Source of the DNA: Candidatus Electrothrix scaldis
GTDB taxonomy: Bacteria; Desulfobacterota; Desulfobulbia; Desulfobulbales; Desulfobulbaceae
Direction of reading: 5' to 3'
Length of the DNA stretch: 64,000 nucleotides
Assembly (NCBI GenBank): GCA_033584155.1
Contig: CP138355.1
Span: 310,001 to 374,000, forward strand
Below the pieces are notes generated by a model. It was not told the origin of the DNA and did no database searches. It saw only the letters and a list, made by a program, of their open reading frames with translations. The translations under genes were made by a program, and so were the position numbers. This document shows positions 54,843-63,835 of this stretch, piece by piece. Every line of letters starts with the position of its first letter. The first letter of the stretch is position 1.

Positions 54843-55052
54843 TTATGCTAGCATATACGCAGGCAAAATAAAAGCGGACTTTTTCAGCTTCAACAAGGTT
54901 GAAAAGGAAGAAATGTACTCGCTCCGGTATCTCACTCCCTTTTCAAACCGCGCTGCCATGCGGATACGGGGCGAAGTTGTAGATTCGACTCTTGATAGTA
55001 TATTCAGGGTGCCTAATGCGATCAGGAAGGAAAAAATAAGCTGCTGTGTCAT
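54843..55052 (-). CDS. Possible small secreted or membrane-anchored protein
   Basis: A 69-residue frame with one N-terminal hydrophobic segment (QQLIFSFLIALGTLNIL) starting at ATG 55052, 17 bases after the alanine racemase gene, with GGAG ten bases before. The remainder is not recognised, and a similar-length frame on the other strand overlaps it. It may be spurious; I list it because the start region looks like a signal anchor. Confidence 0.3.
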   Translation of the reverse strand: MTQQLIFSFLIALGTLNILSRVESTTSPRIRMAARFEKGVRYRSEYISSFSTLLKLKKSAFILPAYMLA

Positions 55053-55069
55053 TGCCACTGGGCTCCATC

Positions 55070-56239
55070 TCAGCAGGTTCGTTTTAACCGATTCTCATTA
55101 ATGTAAATCCTCGGCACCCGAGCGCTGATATTGGTTAAAACCTCATAGCTGATTGTCCCGAGCTGGGCGGCAAGTTCATCGGCACCGATGCTCTCCTCTC
55201 CCTGCTTGCCAATAAGCAGCACCTCTTCCCCGATATAGGCCTCCCCATCCCCAATTCCGATCATGGTCTGATCCATACAAACGCCCCCCACCACCGGATA
55301 TTTTTTCCCGCGCAGCAGCACCTGTCCTTTATTGGAAAGGCCACGGCTATAGCCGTCACCGTACCCTACCGGGATGGTGACAACCCGGCAGTTTTTGCTG
55401 GGAGTCCAAGTCCTGCCGTAACCGATAGAGTTCCCGGCCAGTACCACCTTGAAATACATGATCTTTGCCCTGAGCGAAAGGGCGGGGAGCAGATCTGCCT
55501 CGGCTGCTGAGGCGGGTGAAGGATGATAGCCGTACAGCATAACCCCTGGCCGGACCATGTCGAGCTGACTGTCCTGCATCCTCATGATGGCTGCGGAATT
55601 GGCGATTTGGAGGAGGGGAGAAGGTCGGTTTTCGTTGTCAAAGAAGCGGGTTGCCTCGTGAAAACGTTCCAGCTGGAGCTGGGTAAAGGAGAGATCCGGA
55701 TTATCTGCATCGGCAAAATGGGAAAAAATAGAGACCAGATTCAGGTATTTTTCCGCCTGTAAGGCTGCGGTAAAGAGCTTGTCGGCATTGGAATGCCGTA
55801 TCCCGATTCGCATCATGCCGGTATCCACCTTCAGGTGGATATTGACCCGCTTGCCATAGAACTCGGCAGCTTCTCGGATGTGTTGCAAGGCATCCACCGA
55901 GGCGATGGTCAGATCAATATTATTTTCTATGAACAGGCCGATTTGGAATTTTGAAAAGGGACCCGAGGTGATGATGGGCACGGTAAGCCCTGCTTTGCGC
56001 AACTCCAGGGCTTCTTCGACAAAGGCGGTGCCCAGATAATCCACCCCTTCCGCAGCAAGGTGTTCCGCAACCCGCACCAACCCGTGTCCGTAGGCATTGG
56101 CCTTGACCATCGCAATGATTTTTCTGCCAGGAGCTTTTTTCTGGACGACCTGGAGGTTATGGCTGATACAAGCCAGATCGACCACGGCTGCGGAGCGATG
56201 ATAAAGGTCGGCGATGTCTGCTCCTCTTTGCTGCCTCAA
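55070..56239 (-). CDS. alr: Alanine racemase
   Basis: A 389-residue PLP enzyme interconverting L- and D-alanine for peptidoglycan. The PLP lysine is in IIAMVKANAYGHGLV (about 46). LKVDTGMMRIGI, TIPVGYGDGYSRGL and GGVCMDQTMIGIG (second active-site region with Cys-Met-Asp-Gln) follow in order. I start at TTG 56239, whose TGA overlap with the upstream gene (TTGA) indicates translational coupling. A longer open frame to 56608 is an antisense-like reading of that gene. The enzyme also could supply D-Ala, but no link to the NRPS is visible. Confidence 0.93.
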   Translation of the reverse strand: MRQQRGADIADLYHRSAAVVDLACISHNLQVVQKKAPGRKIIAMVKANAYGHGLVRVAEHLAAEGVDYLGTAFVEEALELRKAGLTVPIITSGPFSKFQIGLFIENNIDLTIASVDALQHIREAAEFYGKRVNIHLKVDTGMMRIGIRHSNADKLFTAALQAEKYLNLVSIFSHFADADNPDLSFTQLQLERFHEATRFFDNENRPSPLLQIANSAAIMRMQDSQLDMVRPGVMLYGYHPSPASAAEADLLPALSLRAKIMYFKVVLAGNSIGYGRTWTPSKNCRVVTIPVGYGDGYSRGLSNKGQVLLRGKKYPVVGGVCMDQTMIGIGDGEAYIGEEVLLIGKQGEESIGADELAAQLGTISYEVLTNISARVPRIYINENRLKRTC

Positions 56240-56697
56240 TGTTTTTTTCTCCGCATCCGCCGCAACCAGTGGCGCCAGCCGTGGCGGCTTGACAATAGGA
56301 GCCCCCAGCCCACAGCAACATAGATCGTGCCCAGGAACAGACCAGGTTCGGTCATGCTGCGTAAGGCAATGCCGGTGGCCATCATCAGGATAACAAAGAG
56401 CCAGGTTTTCCAGGGATAGACAGCACCGATGCAGCTTTTTTCGTTTAGGGTTAGAATGCGGCTCAGAATCTTTTTGGCAGAACGATCCAGGACGGTCAGG
56501 GACTTGAACGTGCCCAGAGAGACAGCGATCAGGAGCATCCAGCAGGCCGGATGCAGGCCAAGCCAGGAAAAACCGCGCACCATGAGCATGATCCCCACAG
56601 AGGTCCAAATAAAAGGGGCAGCAAAAAGATGCACAGATTTGTCGACATCTGGTTTGAAACGTGCTATGCCATTTTTTTTCGGCGTGTCAGTTGGCAC
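56236..56697 (-). CDS. Membrane protein, about four TM segments, coupled to alr
   Basis: A 153-residue protein not recognised as a family member. Hydrophobic segments are around 24-42, 50-66, 93-112 and 118-137, with a short basic C-terminal tail (HWLRRMRRKKH). Its TGA stop overlaps the TTG start of alr by two bases, so the two genes form an operon. The length and TM layout are like small uncharacterised inner-membrane proteins. No clear ribosome-binding site is seen. Confidence 0.65.
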   Translation of the reverse strand: MPTDTPKKNGIARFKPDVDKSVHLFAAPFIWTSVGIMLMVRGFSWLGLHPACWMLLIAVSLGTFKSLTVLDRSAKKILSRILTLNEKSCIGAVYPWKTWLFVILMMATGIALRSMTEPGLFLGTIYVAVGWGLLLSSRHGWRHWLRRMRRKKH

Positions 56698-56936
56698 TGG
56701 AAATTCCTTTTGAGTAGTGAGTTTAAATGGTTATATCGTAATATGAAGAGCCTGGTAGAGTGTCTTGCTCTGCTAGGCTCTACAGAACCAACCCAGTTTT
56801 GTCAAGGCGAAATGCGCTACTTTGTTCAGCTCTCTCTTGCCCCCTAATAATAATCCGTGTTAACTATAAATAGAGGCTTTTGAAGAGCAATACCCGGTGA
56901 GCAACCGGTTGAATCATATACCGTGAGGGCAGAAAT

Positions 56937-57251
56937 ATGAAAAAAAAATTAAACTGTTGGGAAGTAAAAAAATGTGGACGTGAGCCAGGAGGCGATAAGG
57001 TTGCTGAACTTGGAGTATGTCCTGTTGCTGAAGAAGGAAGGGCAGAGGGAATTCATGGTGGCGAAAAGGGCGGACGTTGTTGCTGGGCCATAACAGGCTC
57101 TCTCTGTCGGGGAGAGCTGCAGGGGGATTATGCGAAGAAGTTTGGCGATTGCAAAAGTTGTGATTTCTATGAAATGGTGAAGCGGGAGGAAATGCCGCAG
57201 TTTAAACTGGGCTTGACTATTTTGAAAGAGATAAAAGAGAAGTCCTCCTGA
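56937..57251 (+). CDS. Two-CW-domain protein
   Basis: A 104-residue Cys-rich protein with the arrangement NCWEVKKCGREPGG, VCPVAEEGRAEGIHGG, GRCCWAITGSLC and FGDCKSCDFYEMVKREE, as in the two-CW-domain proteins common in Deltaproteobacteria-type and other anaerobes. Nine cysteines suggest metal or Fe-S ligation. Function is unknown; in other genomes it is often fused to or near signalling genes. The C-terminal helix (QFKLGLTILKEIKEK) is not part of the domain. A strong GTGAGGG-like site lies upstream, with ATG at 56937. Confidence 0.85.
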   Translation: MKKKLNCWEVKKCGREPGGDKVAELGVCPVAEEGRAEGIHGGEKGGRCCWAITGSLCRGELQGDYAKKFGDCKSCDFYEMVKREEMPQFKLGLTILKEIKEKSS

Positions 57252-57411
57252 GGAGGAGCAGGTCCTGCTTGTCGTATCTGAGTGGTATGAGAAATCAGGG
57301 CCTGATTCGATTCCGGCGCGATGACTGTAAAGCCGGACTGGGGTTCCCTCCGGTCTGATACGTATTGAGGAGGCTGGCCTCCTCTGGGTGGAACTCCCGG
57401 TTTGTTTGAGA

Positions 57412-60400
57412 ATGAGTGATTTAACGCAGAATAGCGCAGAGAAGTTTGTCCGTTTTGTTCGGTACCTTCGTGCTCTCTCGAAAATGAGTGCAAAAACTGT
57501 TCGCAGTCTGGAACAGTACCGCCAGGTGTTTTGGTTACCCCTGGACTCTGGTGTGGTTCGTGCGGAACAGGATCAGACAGACGATGCACTTTGGATTGAG
57601 GTCAAAAGGACGGAAAAACCGCCCCTGCCATTGCCACCGGAACGATGCCGTACCTGGGTTGACTCGGAGGCACTGGAAAACCTTGATGTCATCCCGGAGC
57701 TTCGTCTCCCGGCGGAGTTTTTGCACAGGGTCTCTGCTGCGGGCAAGAGCGGGGGAGAGGAGGTGCTCTATCCTGATACCTTTGCTCGGAAAGAACAGCA
57801 ATGGCAGGACTATATTGAGCAGCAATGGAAGCCTTGGCGGGAGCAGTGCCGTCAGGTCCTTTTGCATGAGAAAATCTCTACTGATTTGTTTCGTCTCTAC
57901 CAGGAGCAGCAAAAGCTTGGAGAGCAATATGAGCTTCTGCTCTGTTTTGGCCTATTGACCTGGGAAACCCCCAGTGAGGAAATCGTTCAACGTCACCTGA
58001 TCGTTGTTGAGGCCACGATTTCCTTTGATCCCACCGCAAAAAAGCTGTGTGTTTATCAGGCCTCGCAGAGCCCGAGGGTTGAGCTGGATATGCTTTCTCT
58101 GGACGAGCAACCAGCAGACGCCCAGAGGATTATTCAGGAGTGTAACCAGGCCCTGGAAGGTAACCTCCGCAAGAAGCAGGCGCTTGATGCAGTCCTTGAC
58201 ACTCTTGGCCAGGCCTTATCCGGGGATTCCCCCACTTCACAGGTAGAGTTGCCAAGCATTACCTATGCCCCGGCCCTGATTATGAGAAAACGCTCCATGC
58301 GTCCTTTGGAGCATATTCTTGAGAAAATTTTAGATCTCTGTATTTCCAGCAGCTCAATTCCGGAGGAATTTCTTCATCTTTGTGAAATTTTACCTGAGGA
58401 AATTTCTGAAAATTCACGCGGTGGAATATTGGAGGAACCGGAGCACGGAGCGCAGGAGTCTTCAGAGGAGAGATTATTTTTCCCCCTTCCTTCCAATCAG
58501 GAACAGCGCCGGATAGCCGAAAAACTGAAGGAAAAGAAAGGTGTTCTTGTGCAGGGGCCACCTGGAACCGGAAAATCACATACCATTGCTAATCTTATCT
58601 GCCATCTACTTGCGCAAGGAAAGCGGGTTTTGGTGACAGCTCAGACCGCCAGGGCCCTTCAGGTCCTGCATGATTTACTCCCGGAGCATATTCGTCCTTT
58701 ATGTTTTAACGCAGCTGAGCAGGGAAAGAAAGAGCAGGAAGATCTGGAGCGCAGGGTCAAGAATATCCTGGCCGAGGAAAAAGTCGGGCAAGTAGCCGGG
58801 GATGAAAAGATTCAGGAGCTGGAACAGCGCATTTTCCTGAAACAGCAGGCACGGCAGGAGACTGAACAAAAGATTCTGGAACTCCGTGAACAGGAAACCC
58901 GACAGCACAGAATCTGTGAAGGACGTTATGTCGGAACTGCGGCCCAGATTGCGGCACAGCTACGCGAGGAGGAACCGGATTTATCATGGTTTACAGACAG
59001 CATCTCGCAGAAGAATCCTTTTCCCTGGTCGCCCCAGCAGCTCCTTTTTCTCCGCAGATATCTACGGACAAGTGACGAGCAGGAAGAAAAAAAACTGACT
59101 GGAAAAGATCTGCCACAGCTTGAGAAAAATTTTCCTGTCCATAAGGTCCAGGAGGCCTTTGAAAAAGAGGAACAGGCCCGTGAGGCTGCGGATCAGGGAA
59201 AACAACGTATCCAAAGCGGACCGGGCAAAATACTTTTCCAGGTGGGCAAAGCAGATCGGAAAGTGCTTGAGTCCTTCCGGGACCAGCTTGCTGATTTTAC
59301 TGAGACGGTACGGGAATTGCGACGACGCCCCATGTCCTGGTTGAAGCTAGCGGTTAGTGATGTGCTCTCTGGGCGGAGCGGGGTCTGGGAGAACCTCTTG
59401 CAGATCTCACAAAAGACCCTGCAAGGCCTTCCCAAACGTATTGAACAGGTTGATACCCTGGAAGTGGATATCTCCTGGGAGATTGACCGGAAGAAACTTC
59501 TGCAGGATGCCATGACTTTGAAAAAGCATTTCAAGGAAGGTGGTCGGGCCGGGAAGTGGATTTTTAAACCGGAGATAGTGCGCAAGCATGGAGCCTTGCT
59601 CAGTAAGATCAGGGTGGATGGGCAGCCTTGCAATACCGTGGACGCCCTGTGGAAATTGGTGGACTATCTCCTGGTTGATCGGAAATTATATTATGTCTGG
59701 CATCTTTGGGAGGACCGGGCAGAGCGGAGCACTGGCCATTTTTCCTTACAGTTTGCCGAACTTGAGGAGTTGCTGAAAACCTTGCAACAGGTTCTCGCTC
59801 TCCATGCACGAAGAAAGTCTCTGGAAGAGCGGATGAGCTTGTTCAGTGGCCTGGACATGCCTGACTGGTCAGATCCTGTTGCGGTGCAAAATCTCTTGGA
59901 AGATTGTCAGGCAGTTTTTGCCCGCCTTGATTTTCTTTGGCTTGGTTCTTCCATAAGCCATGCCCAGAAGAGCCTTGCTGTTTTTGCCCAACGGAGCAAT
60001 GCCCATCCCATTACCAAGCTGATTATAAAAAGTCTGCAAAAGAGAGATATTGCAACCTATCAGCAGCTCTTTGGAGAGGTTGAAGAGCTTAAGATCAGAC
60101 AGGACGAACTTGCTGAGAAAAATCGTTTGCTGGATGAACTGGCAGATAGCGCCCCGCAATTGACTGCGCAACTGAGAAGTTGTCAGCAAAGAACCGAATG
60201 GGCTGATCGTCTGGGACAGATGGAGCAGGCTTGGGCCTGGGCCCAGGCAAAGGATTGGTTGGCGACCTTCCTTGCCAGTGACCTGGAAAGTCACCACCGT
60301 CATAGCCAGCGCCTTGCCCAGGAAATTCGGGAGGAGCTTTCCGCGTTAACAGCGGTCCGGGCCTGGAAGCATTTTTTTCAGGGGTTAGGCCATCAGCAGC

Positions 60401-61824
60401 ATATGTACATGATTGCCTGGCAGCAGGCCATGAAGAAATTCGGCAAAGGAACAGGAAAGCACGCCCAGGCCCATAAAGAAAATGCTCGCCGCCATCTGAC
60501 GGCCTGCCGAGCAGCTCTTCCGGTCTGGATTATGCCGCTGCATCGAGTGTATGAAACCGTACCGGCAGAACCGGGCTTTTTTGATGTCGTGATTATTGAT
60601 GAGGCCTCACAATGCGGTCCCGAGGCTTTGCCCCTGCTCTACCTTGGGAAGCAAATCCTTGCTGCGGGTGATGATAGGCAGATCAGCCCCGAGGCTGTAG
60701 GCGTGAACCGTGAGCATGTGCAGCAGCATATGCAGACATACCTTTTTGATTTTGTGCATGCGGATTCTTTTGATGTGGACTCCAGTCTCTTTGATCACGG
60801 TCTCCTGCGTTTTAGCAACAGAGTTGTGTTGCAGGAGCATTTTCGCTGTATGCCAGAAATCATAGCCTTCAGTAATACCCATTTTTATCAGGATGACCCC
60901 CTGGTTCCACTTCGTCAGTCGCTGCCGAACCGGCTTACTCCTTTACGGGATGTTTTTGTCAAGGATGGGACGCGAGAAGGGCAGGGGCAACGGATTGTTA
61001 ATCAGCAGGAGGCTGAGGCTCTGGTGGCCACGGTTGTCCAATGCTGTCAGGATAAGCGCTATCAGGGAAAAACGATGGGGGTTATTGTCCTGCAAGGGAC
61101 AGCTCAGGCTTACCTGATTGAAGAGCTCCTGATTAGAGCCCTTGGGGTCGAGGAAATGGGGCAGAGAAAGTTGATCTGCGGCAATTCCTCCAGTTTTCAG
61201 GGGAGAGAACGGGATGTTATCTTTCTGAGCATGGTGGTCGCCCCTGAACAGAAGATCAGGGCGCTGACCAAGGCCGCAGAGCAGCAGAAGTTTAATGTGG
61301 CTGCCAGCCGGGCCTGTGAGCAGATGTGGCTCTTTCACTCGGTTCAGGAGAGGCACCTTCGCCCTGAATGCCTGCGAAGCAAACTGCTCAAGCATTTTCA
61401 TCAGCCGGTTCAGCAGCGAGTTAATATAGAGCCCGGAGAACTGGAAGAGATATATGCGGTAGCGCGAGGAACGAACAGAGTGGTGGAACAGCCGCCAGCT
61501 CCATTTCAGACCTGGTTGGAGGTGGATTTAGCCCAGCATCTGAGTGGAATGGGCTATAGAGTCGTTCCGCAATACCCCTTTGCCGGGAGAAATATCGACT
61601 TGGTGATCCAAGGACCACAAGCTCAGCTGGCCCTTATCTGTGATGGTGATCAATGGCAGGGACCAGAACAATATGCAATTGATCTGGAACATCAGGAAAA
61701 ACTGGAAAGATGCGGTTGGCAAGTCTTCAGGATGAGGGCCAGTCGCTACTCGGCAGATCCAGATAAGGCCTTGGACCCTCTTGTGCAGTTGCTTGAGCAG
61801 TTGGAAATTATGCCAGGATTTTGA
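57412..61824 (+). CDS. SF1 (Upf1-like) helicase with C-terminal PD-(D/E)XK-like nuclease domain
   Basis: About 1470 residues. N-terminal 340 residues are of unknown fold. The helicase core has VLVQGPPGTGKSHTIANLI (Walker A, about 380), VVIIDEASQCGPEA (Walker B, about 1063), GDDRQISP, QEHFRCMPEIIAF, SSFQGRERDVIFLSMV and FNVAASRA. Between motif I and II is a roughly 650-residue, Glu/Gln-rich, probably coiled-coil insertion. The C-terminus (about 1373-1450: GYRVVPQYPFAGRNIDLVIQ, ALICDGDQW, LERCGWQVFRMRASRY) fits the REase_MTES_1575/DUF559-type nuclease fold. Such fusions occur in defence islands. Start: ATG 57412; a GTG at 57388 is alternative. It stands alone, 160 bases after the two-CW gene. 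Confidence 0.85.
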   Translation: MSDLTQNSAEKFVRFVRYLRALSKMSAKTVRSLEQYRQVFWLPLDSGVVRAEQDQTDDALWIEVKRTEKPPLPLPPERCRTWVDSEALENLDVIPELRLPAEFLHRVSAAGKSGGEEVLYPDTFARKEQQWQDYIEQQWKPWREQCRQVLLHEKISTDLFRLYQEQQKLGEQYELLLCFGLLTWETPSEEIVQRHLIVVEATISFDPTAKKLCVYQASQSPRVELDMLSLDEQPADAQRIIQECNQALEGNLRKKQALDAVLDTLGQALSGDSPTSQVELPSITYAPALIMRKRSMRPLEHILEKILDLCISSSSIPEEFLHLCEILPEEISENSRGGILEEPEHGAQESSEERLFFPLPSNQEQRRIAEKLKEKKGVLVQGPPGTGKSHTIANLICHLLAQGKRVLVTAQTARALQVLHDLLPEHIRPLCFNAAEQGKKEQEDLERRVKNILAEEKVGQVAGDEKIQELEQRIFLKQQARQETEQKILELREQETRQHRICEGRYVGTAAQIAAQLREEEPDLSWFTDSISQKNPFPWSPQQLLFLRRYLRTSDEQEEKKLTGKDLPQLEKNFPVHKVQEAFEKEEQAREAADQGKQRIQSGPGKILFQVGKADRKVLESFRDQLADFTETVRELRRRPMSWLKLAVSDVLSGRSGVWENLLQISQKTLQGLPKRIEQVDTLEVDISWEIDRKKLLQDAMTLKKHFKEGGRAGKWIFKPEIVRKHGALLSKIRVDGQPCNTVDALWKLVDYLLVDRKLYYVWHLWEDRAERSTGHFSLQFAELEELLKTLQQVLALHARRKSLEERMSLFSGLDMPDWSDPVAVQNLLEDCQAVFARLDFLWLGSSISHAQKSLAVFAQRSNAHPITKLIIKSLQKRDIATYQQLFGEVEELKIRQDELAEKNRLLDELADSAPQLTAQLRSCQQRTEWADRLGQMEQAWAWAQAKDWLATFLASDLESHHRHSQRLAQEIREELSALTAVRAWKHFFQGLGHQQHMYMIAWQQAMKKFGKGTGKHAQAHKENARRHLTACRAALPVWIMPLHRVYETVPAEPGFFDVVIIDEASQCGPEALPLLYLGKQILAAGDDRQISPEAVGVNREHVQQHMQTYLFDFVHADSFDVDSSLFDHGLLRFSNRVVLQEHFRCMPEIIAFSNTHFYQDDPLVPLRQSLPNRLTPLRDVFVKDGTREGQGQRIVNQQEAEALVATVVQCCQDKRYQGKTMGVIVLQGTAQAYLIEELLIRALGVEEMGQRKLICGNSSSFQGRERDVIFLSMVVAPEQKIRALTKAAEQQKFNVAASRACEQMWLFHSVQERHLRPECLRSKLLKHFHQPVQQRVNIEPGELEEIYAVARGTNRVVEQPPAPFQTWLEVDLAQHLSGMGYRVVPQYPFAGRNIDLVIQGPQAQLALICDGDQWQGPEQYAIDLEHQEKLERCGWQVFRMRASRYSADPDKALDPLVQLLEQLEIMPGF

Positions 61825-61992
61825 TGGTGTCGGGAGAAGTGATTTTTTCGACAATTTGGCCTTGTTAGGCAAGATAAGGGTTTGCTTTTTCCTGCAAAAT
61901 GTTTAATTTATAACAAATAATCAGAGACATTCTTGTCTCTCCGGTAGTATTTGTTGAACACACTTTGATACCCATCGAACAAAGAGAGTTGT

Positions 61993-62421
61993 ATGGATAA
62001 ATTGACAAGGGAGGCTCATGAACACGATAAGCTCGCAGAGTCAATAGTTTTCTTTGAGAAATTTCTCAAGGTTATTACCAGTAATGATGCGAAGAATTAT
62101 ATTCCACGTCTGTACCGATTTGCTGATGAATATGTTGTCCAGCATTTCAAGTTTGAGGAGCAGGAGCTTTTTCCGACTATCCTGAAAAAAGGCTCTTCAT
62201 ATGAACGGTATTTCATCGCGGAGCTTCTGGAAGATCATAAAAATATACTCACCGCCTTAGAGAGATTTAAGGAGAGTATCTCGATCTATGAACCGCAGCC
62301 GGACAAAGAGCAGGTCAAAAAGATCATTCAAGCAAGTGAGGAGGTTATCAGTGAAATTATCGCTCATGCACGCAAAGAGGATAAGCTCTTATTTCCTGCC
62401 CTGAAGAAGTATAAAGTGTAG
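61993..62421 (+). CDS. Hemerythrin HHE-domain protein
   Basis: A 142-residue four-helix protein with the di-iron ligand pattern: HEHDKL (first helix), VVQHFKFEEQELFP (His, Glu), LLEDHKNIL (His) and HARKEDKLLFPAL (His, Asp/Glu). Family members bind O2, NO or sense oxygen and iron; a stand-alone cytosolic form is usual in anaerobes and microaerophiles. The ATG at 61993 follows AGAGAG. It is convergent with the aldo/keto reductase gene. Confidence 0.88.
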   Translation: MDKLTREAHEHDKLAESIVFFEKFLKVITSNDAKNYIPRLYRFADEYVVQHFKFEEQELFPTILKKGSSYERYFIAELLEDHKNILTALERFKESISIYEPQPDKEQVKKIIQASEEVISEIIAHARKEDKLLFPALKKYKV

Positions 62422-62440
62422 CTTTTTGTTTTTCTGTCTT

Positions 62441-63649
62441 TTATTGTTCCTCGCGTGATTTCCCTAGCAAGGCATGCGCCTCTTCCAACAGCCTGATTAA
62501 TTTTTCAACGGGCATTCCTGCTTGCTCCGCAACATTCGTAAGATCGTAATTTCGAGCTGCTGTTCCATTTAACCCCGGTACCCAGGGCATATCCTGTCCA
62601 AGCATCTTATAGCGCCGCCGGGAAAACTCTACAAGGTCCCAGCCACGGGCCAGATTATACAGCCATAAGACCATGCCGATATTGATATAGCCGGGTGTCT
62701 GCTGCCAGGGCGGGAAGCTCGACCAGAGGGCATCAGGTCGGGTATGACCGGTTGCCTCTTCCATGCGTCGTTCCCATAACCGATATATTTCCTGGATTTT
62801 TTTCTGATCATCCAGCCAGGCCAAGGCCTTGAGATGATTGTCCAGGTCAGAGATTTGGGCGGCTCCAACGCTGATGGTATGCACTTCAGGGCGTTGCAGG
62901 CAGTAGAGGTCATTAAACTGGATCGGGGTAAGGGGAACGCATATATCTTTGAGGCAATCAGGCGGTGTTTGCAGCATGCCGCCCTTATCTGTAGGGCTGA
63001 TGATAAACACGCCCATATTATTTTCAGCAGCAGCTTCCAGGGCAGGGCTGTTCCGCTGATACACCGTGTACCAGTGCAGGTTCATATAATCAAACCCGCC
63101 GTCCTCCTGATGGGCAATGCCCTTGAGGATGATCTCCACATCGCCATGCCCTGAAAATCCCACCCAATCCACTTTTCCTTGGTCCTGAAGTTTACGGGCC
63201 GCAGCAAGACAGCCACCGGGTCTGCATATCTGCCATAGGCTCCGATGATCATTCAGGCCATGTAGGGCCAGCATATCAACTTTTTTTTGTCCCATGCGAT
63301 CAAGTGAGTCGAGTACCTGAGCAGTAAATAGCTCAGGATCATCCTCTGGCTTGACCTTGGTTTGGAGGATAAGGGAGCTGCGTTCATGCTGGTCAAGAAT
63401 TTCGGCCAGCTGGCGTTCTGAGGTGCCGTAATTGCGCGCCGTTTCAATATGATTCATGCCCAGAGAAAGGGCTTTGTCTACCAGGTTGGACATATCCTGC
63501 TGACCATGCTCCGGGATCTGTTCCAGGGGGATATCCTGGGGAGAATATCTGGAACGCATCATGCCGAGGGAGAGCACAGGCATTTCTAAGCCGGTTTTAC
63601 CGAATGTTCTGGTTGGAACTTTTTGCTGTGCTTTTTCTTTTTGCTTCAT
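62441..63649 (-). CDS. Aldo/keto reductase family protein
   Basis: A 402-residue AKR. The barrel part shows FGKTGLEMPVLSLGMM, MNHIETARNYGTSERQLAEIL (Tyr of the catalytic tetrad in ARNYG), KVDMLALHGLN, VDWVGFSGHG and IISPTDKGGML. The C-terminal 120 residues (EIYRLWERRMEEATGH on) are longer than in classical AKRs, as in the group that often carries a 4Fe-4S motif; no CxxCxxCxxxCP is present here, so the cluster form is ruled out. Substrate unknown. Confidence 0.85.
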   Translation of the reverse strand: MKQKEKAQQKVPTRTFGKTGLEMPVLSLGMMRSRYSPQDIPLEQIPEHGQQDMSNLVDKALSLGMNHIETARNYGTSERQLAEILDQHERSSLILQTKVKPEDDPELFTAQVLDSLDRMGQKKVDMLALHGLNDHRSLWQICRPGGCLAAARKLQDQGKVDWVGFSGHGDVEIILKGIAHQEDGGFDYMNLHWYTVYQRNSPALEAAAENNMGVFIISPTDKGGMLQTPPDCLKDICVPLTPIQFNDLYCLQRPEVHTISVGAAQISDLDNHLKALAWLDDQKKIQEIYRLWERRMEEATGHTRPDALWSSFPPWQQTPGYINIGMVLWLYNLARGWDLVEFSRRRYKMLGQDMPWVPGLNGTAARNYDLTNVAEQAGMPVEKLIRLLEEAHALLGKSREEQ

Positions 63650-63835
63650 GATTAGACGTGCTGCTGGAGTGTTTTAGTGAGCTGAGTTAAAGAGACATTT
63701 TCAAACGAATAGATTGCAATTTGCGTAATTCATGAGGTACGTTCAAGTATTGTGGGTGAGTAAAAAATACCTATTTTGTTATTTTTTCCGGAAAGAAAGT
63801 TCATAATTCAGCATGTTATATTTAAGGAATCTTCT

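Noticed and set aside
56240-56608. N-terminal extension of alanine racemase to 512 residues
   Set aside because: It is an alternative-frame reading of the upstream membrane-protein gene; the TTG at 56239 gives the usual length.
62441-63649. Aldo/keto reductase with a 4Fe-4S cluster
   Set aside because: The C-terminal CxxCxxCxxxCP motif of that subgroup is missing in this sequence.
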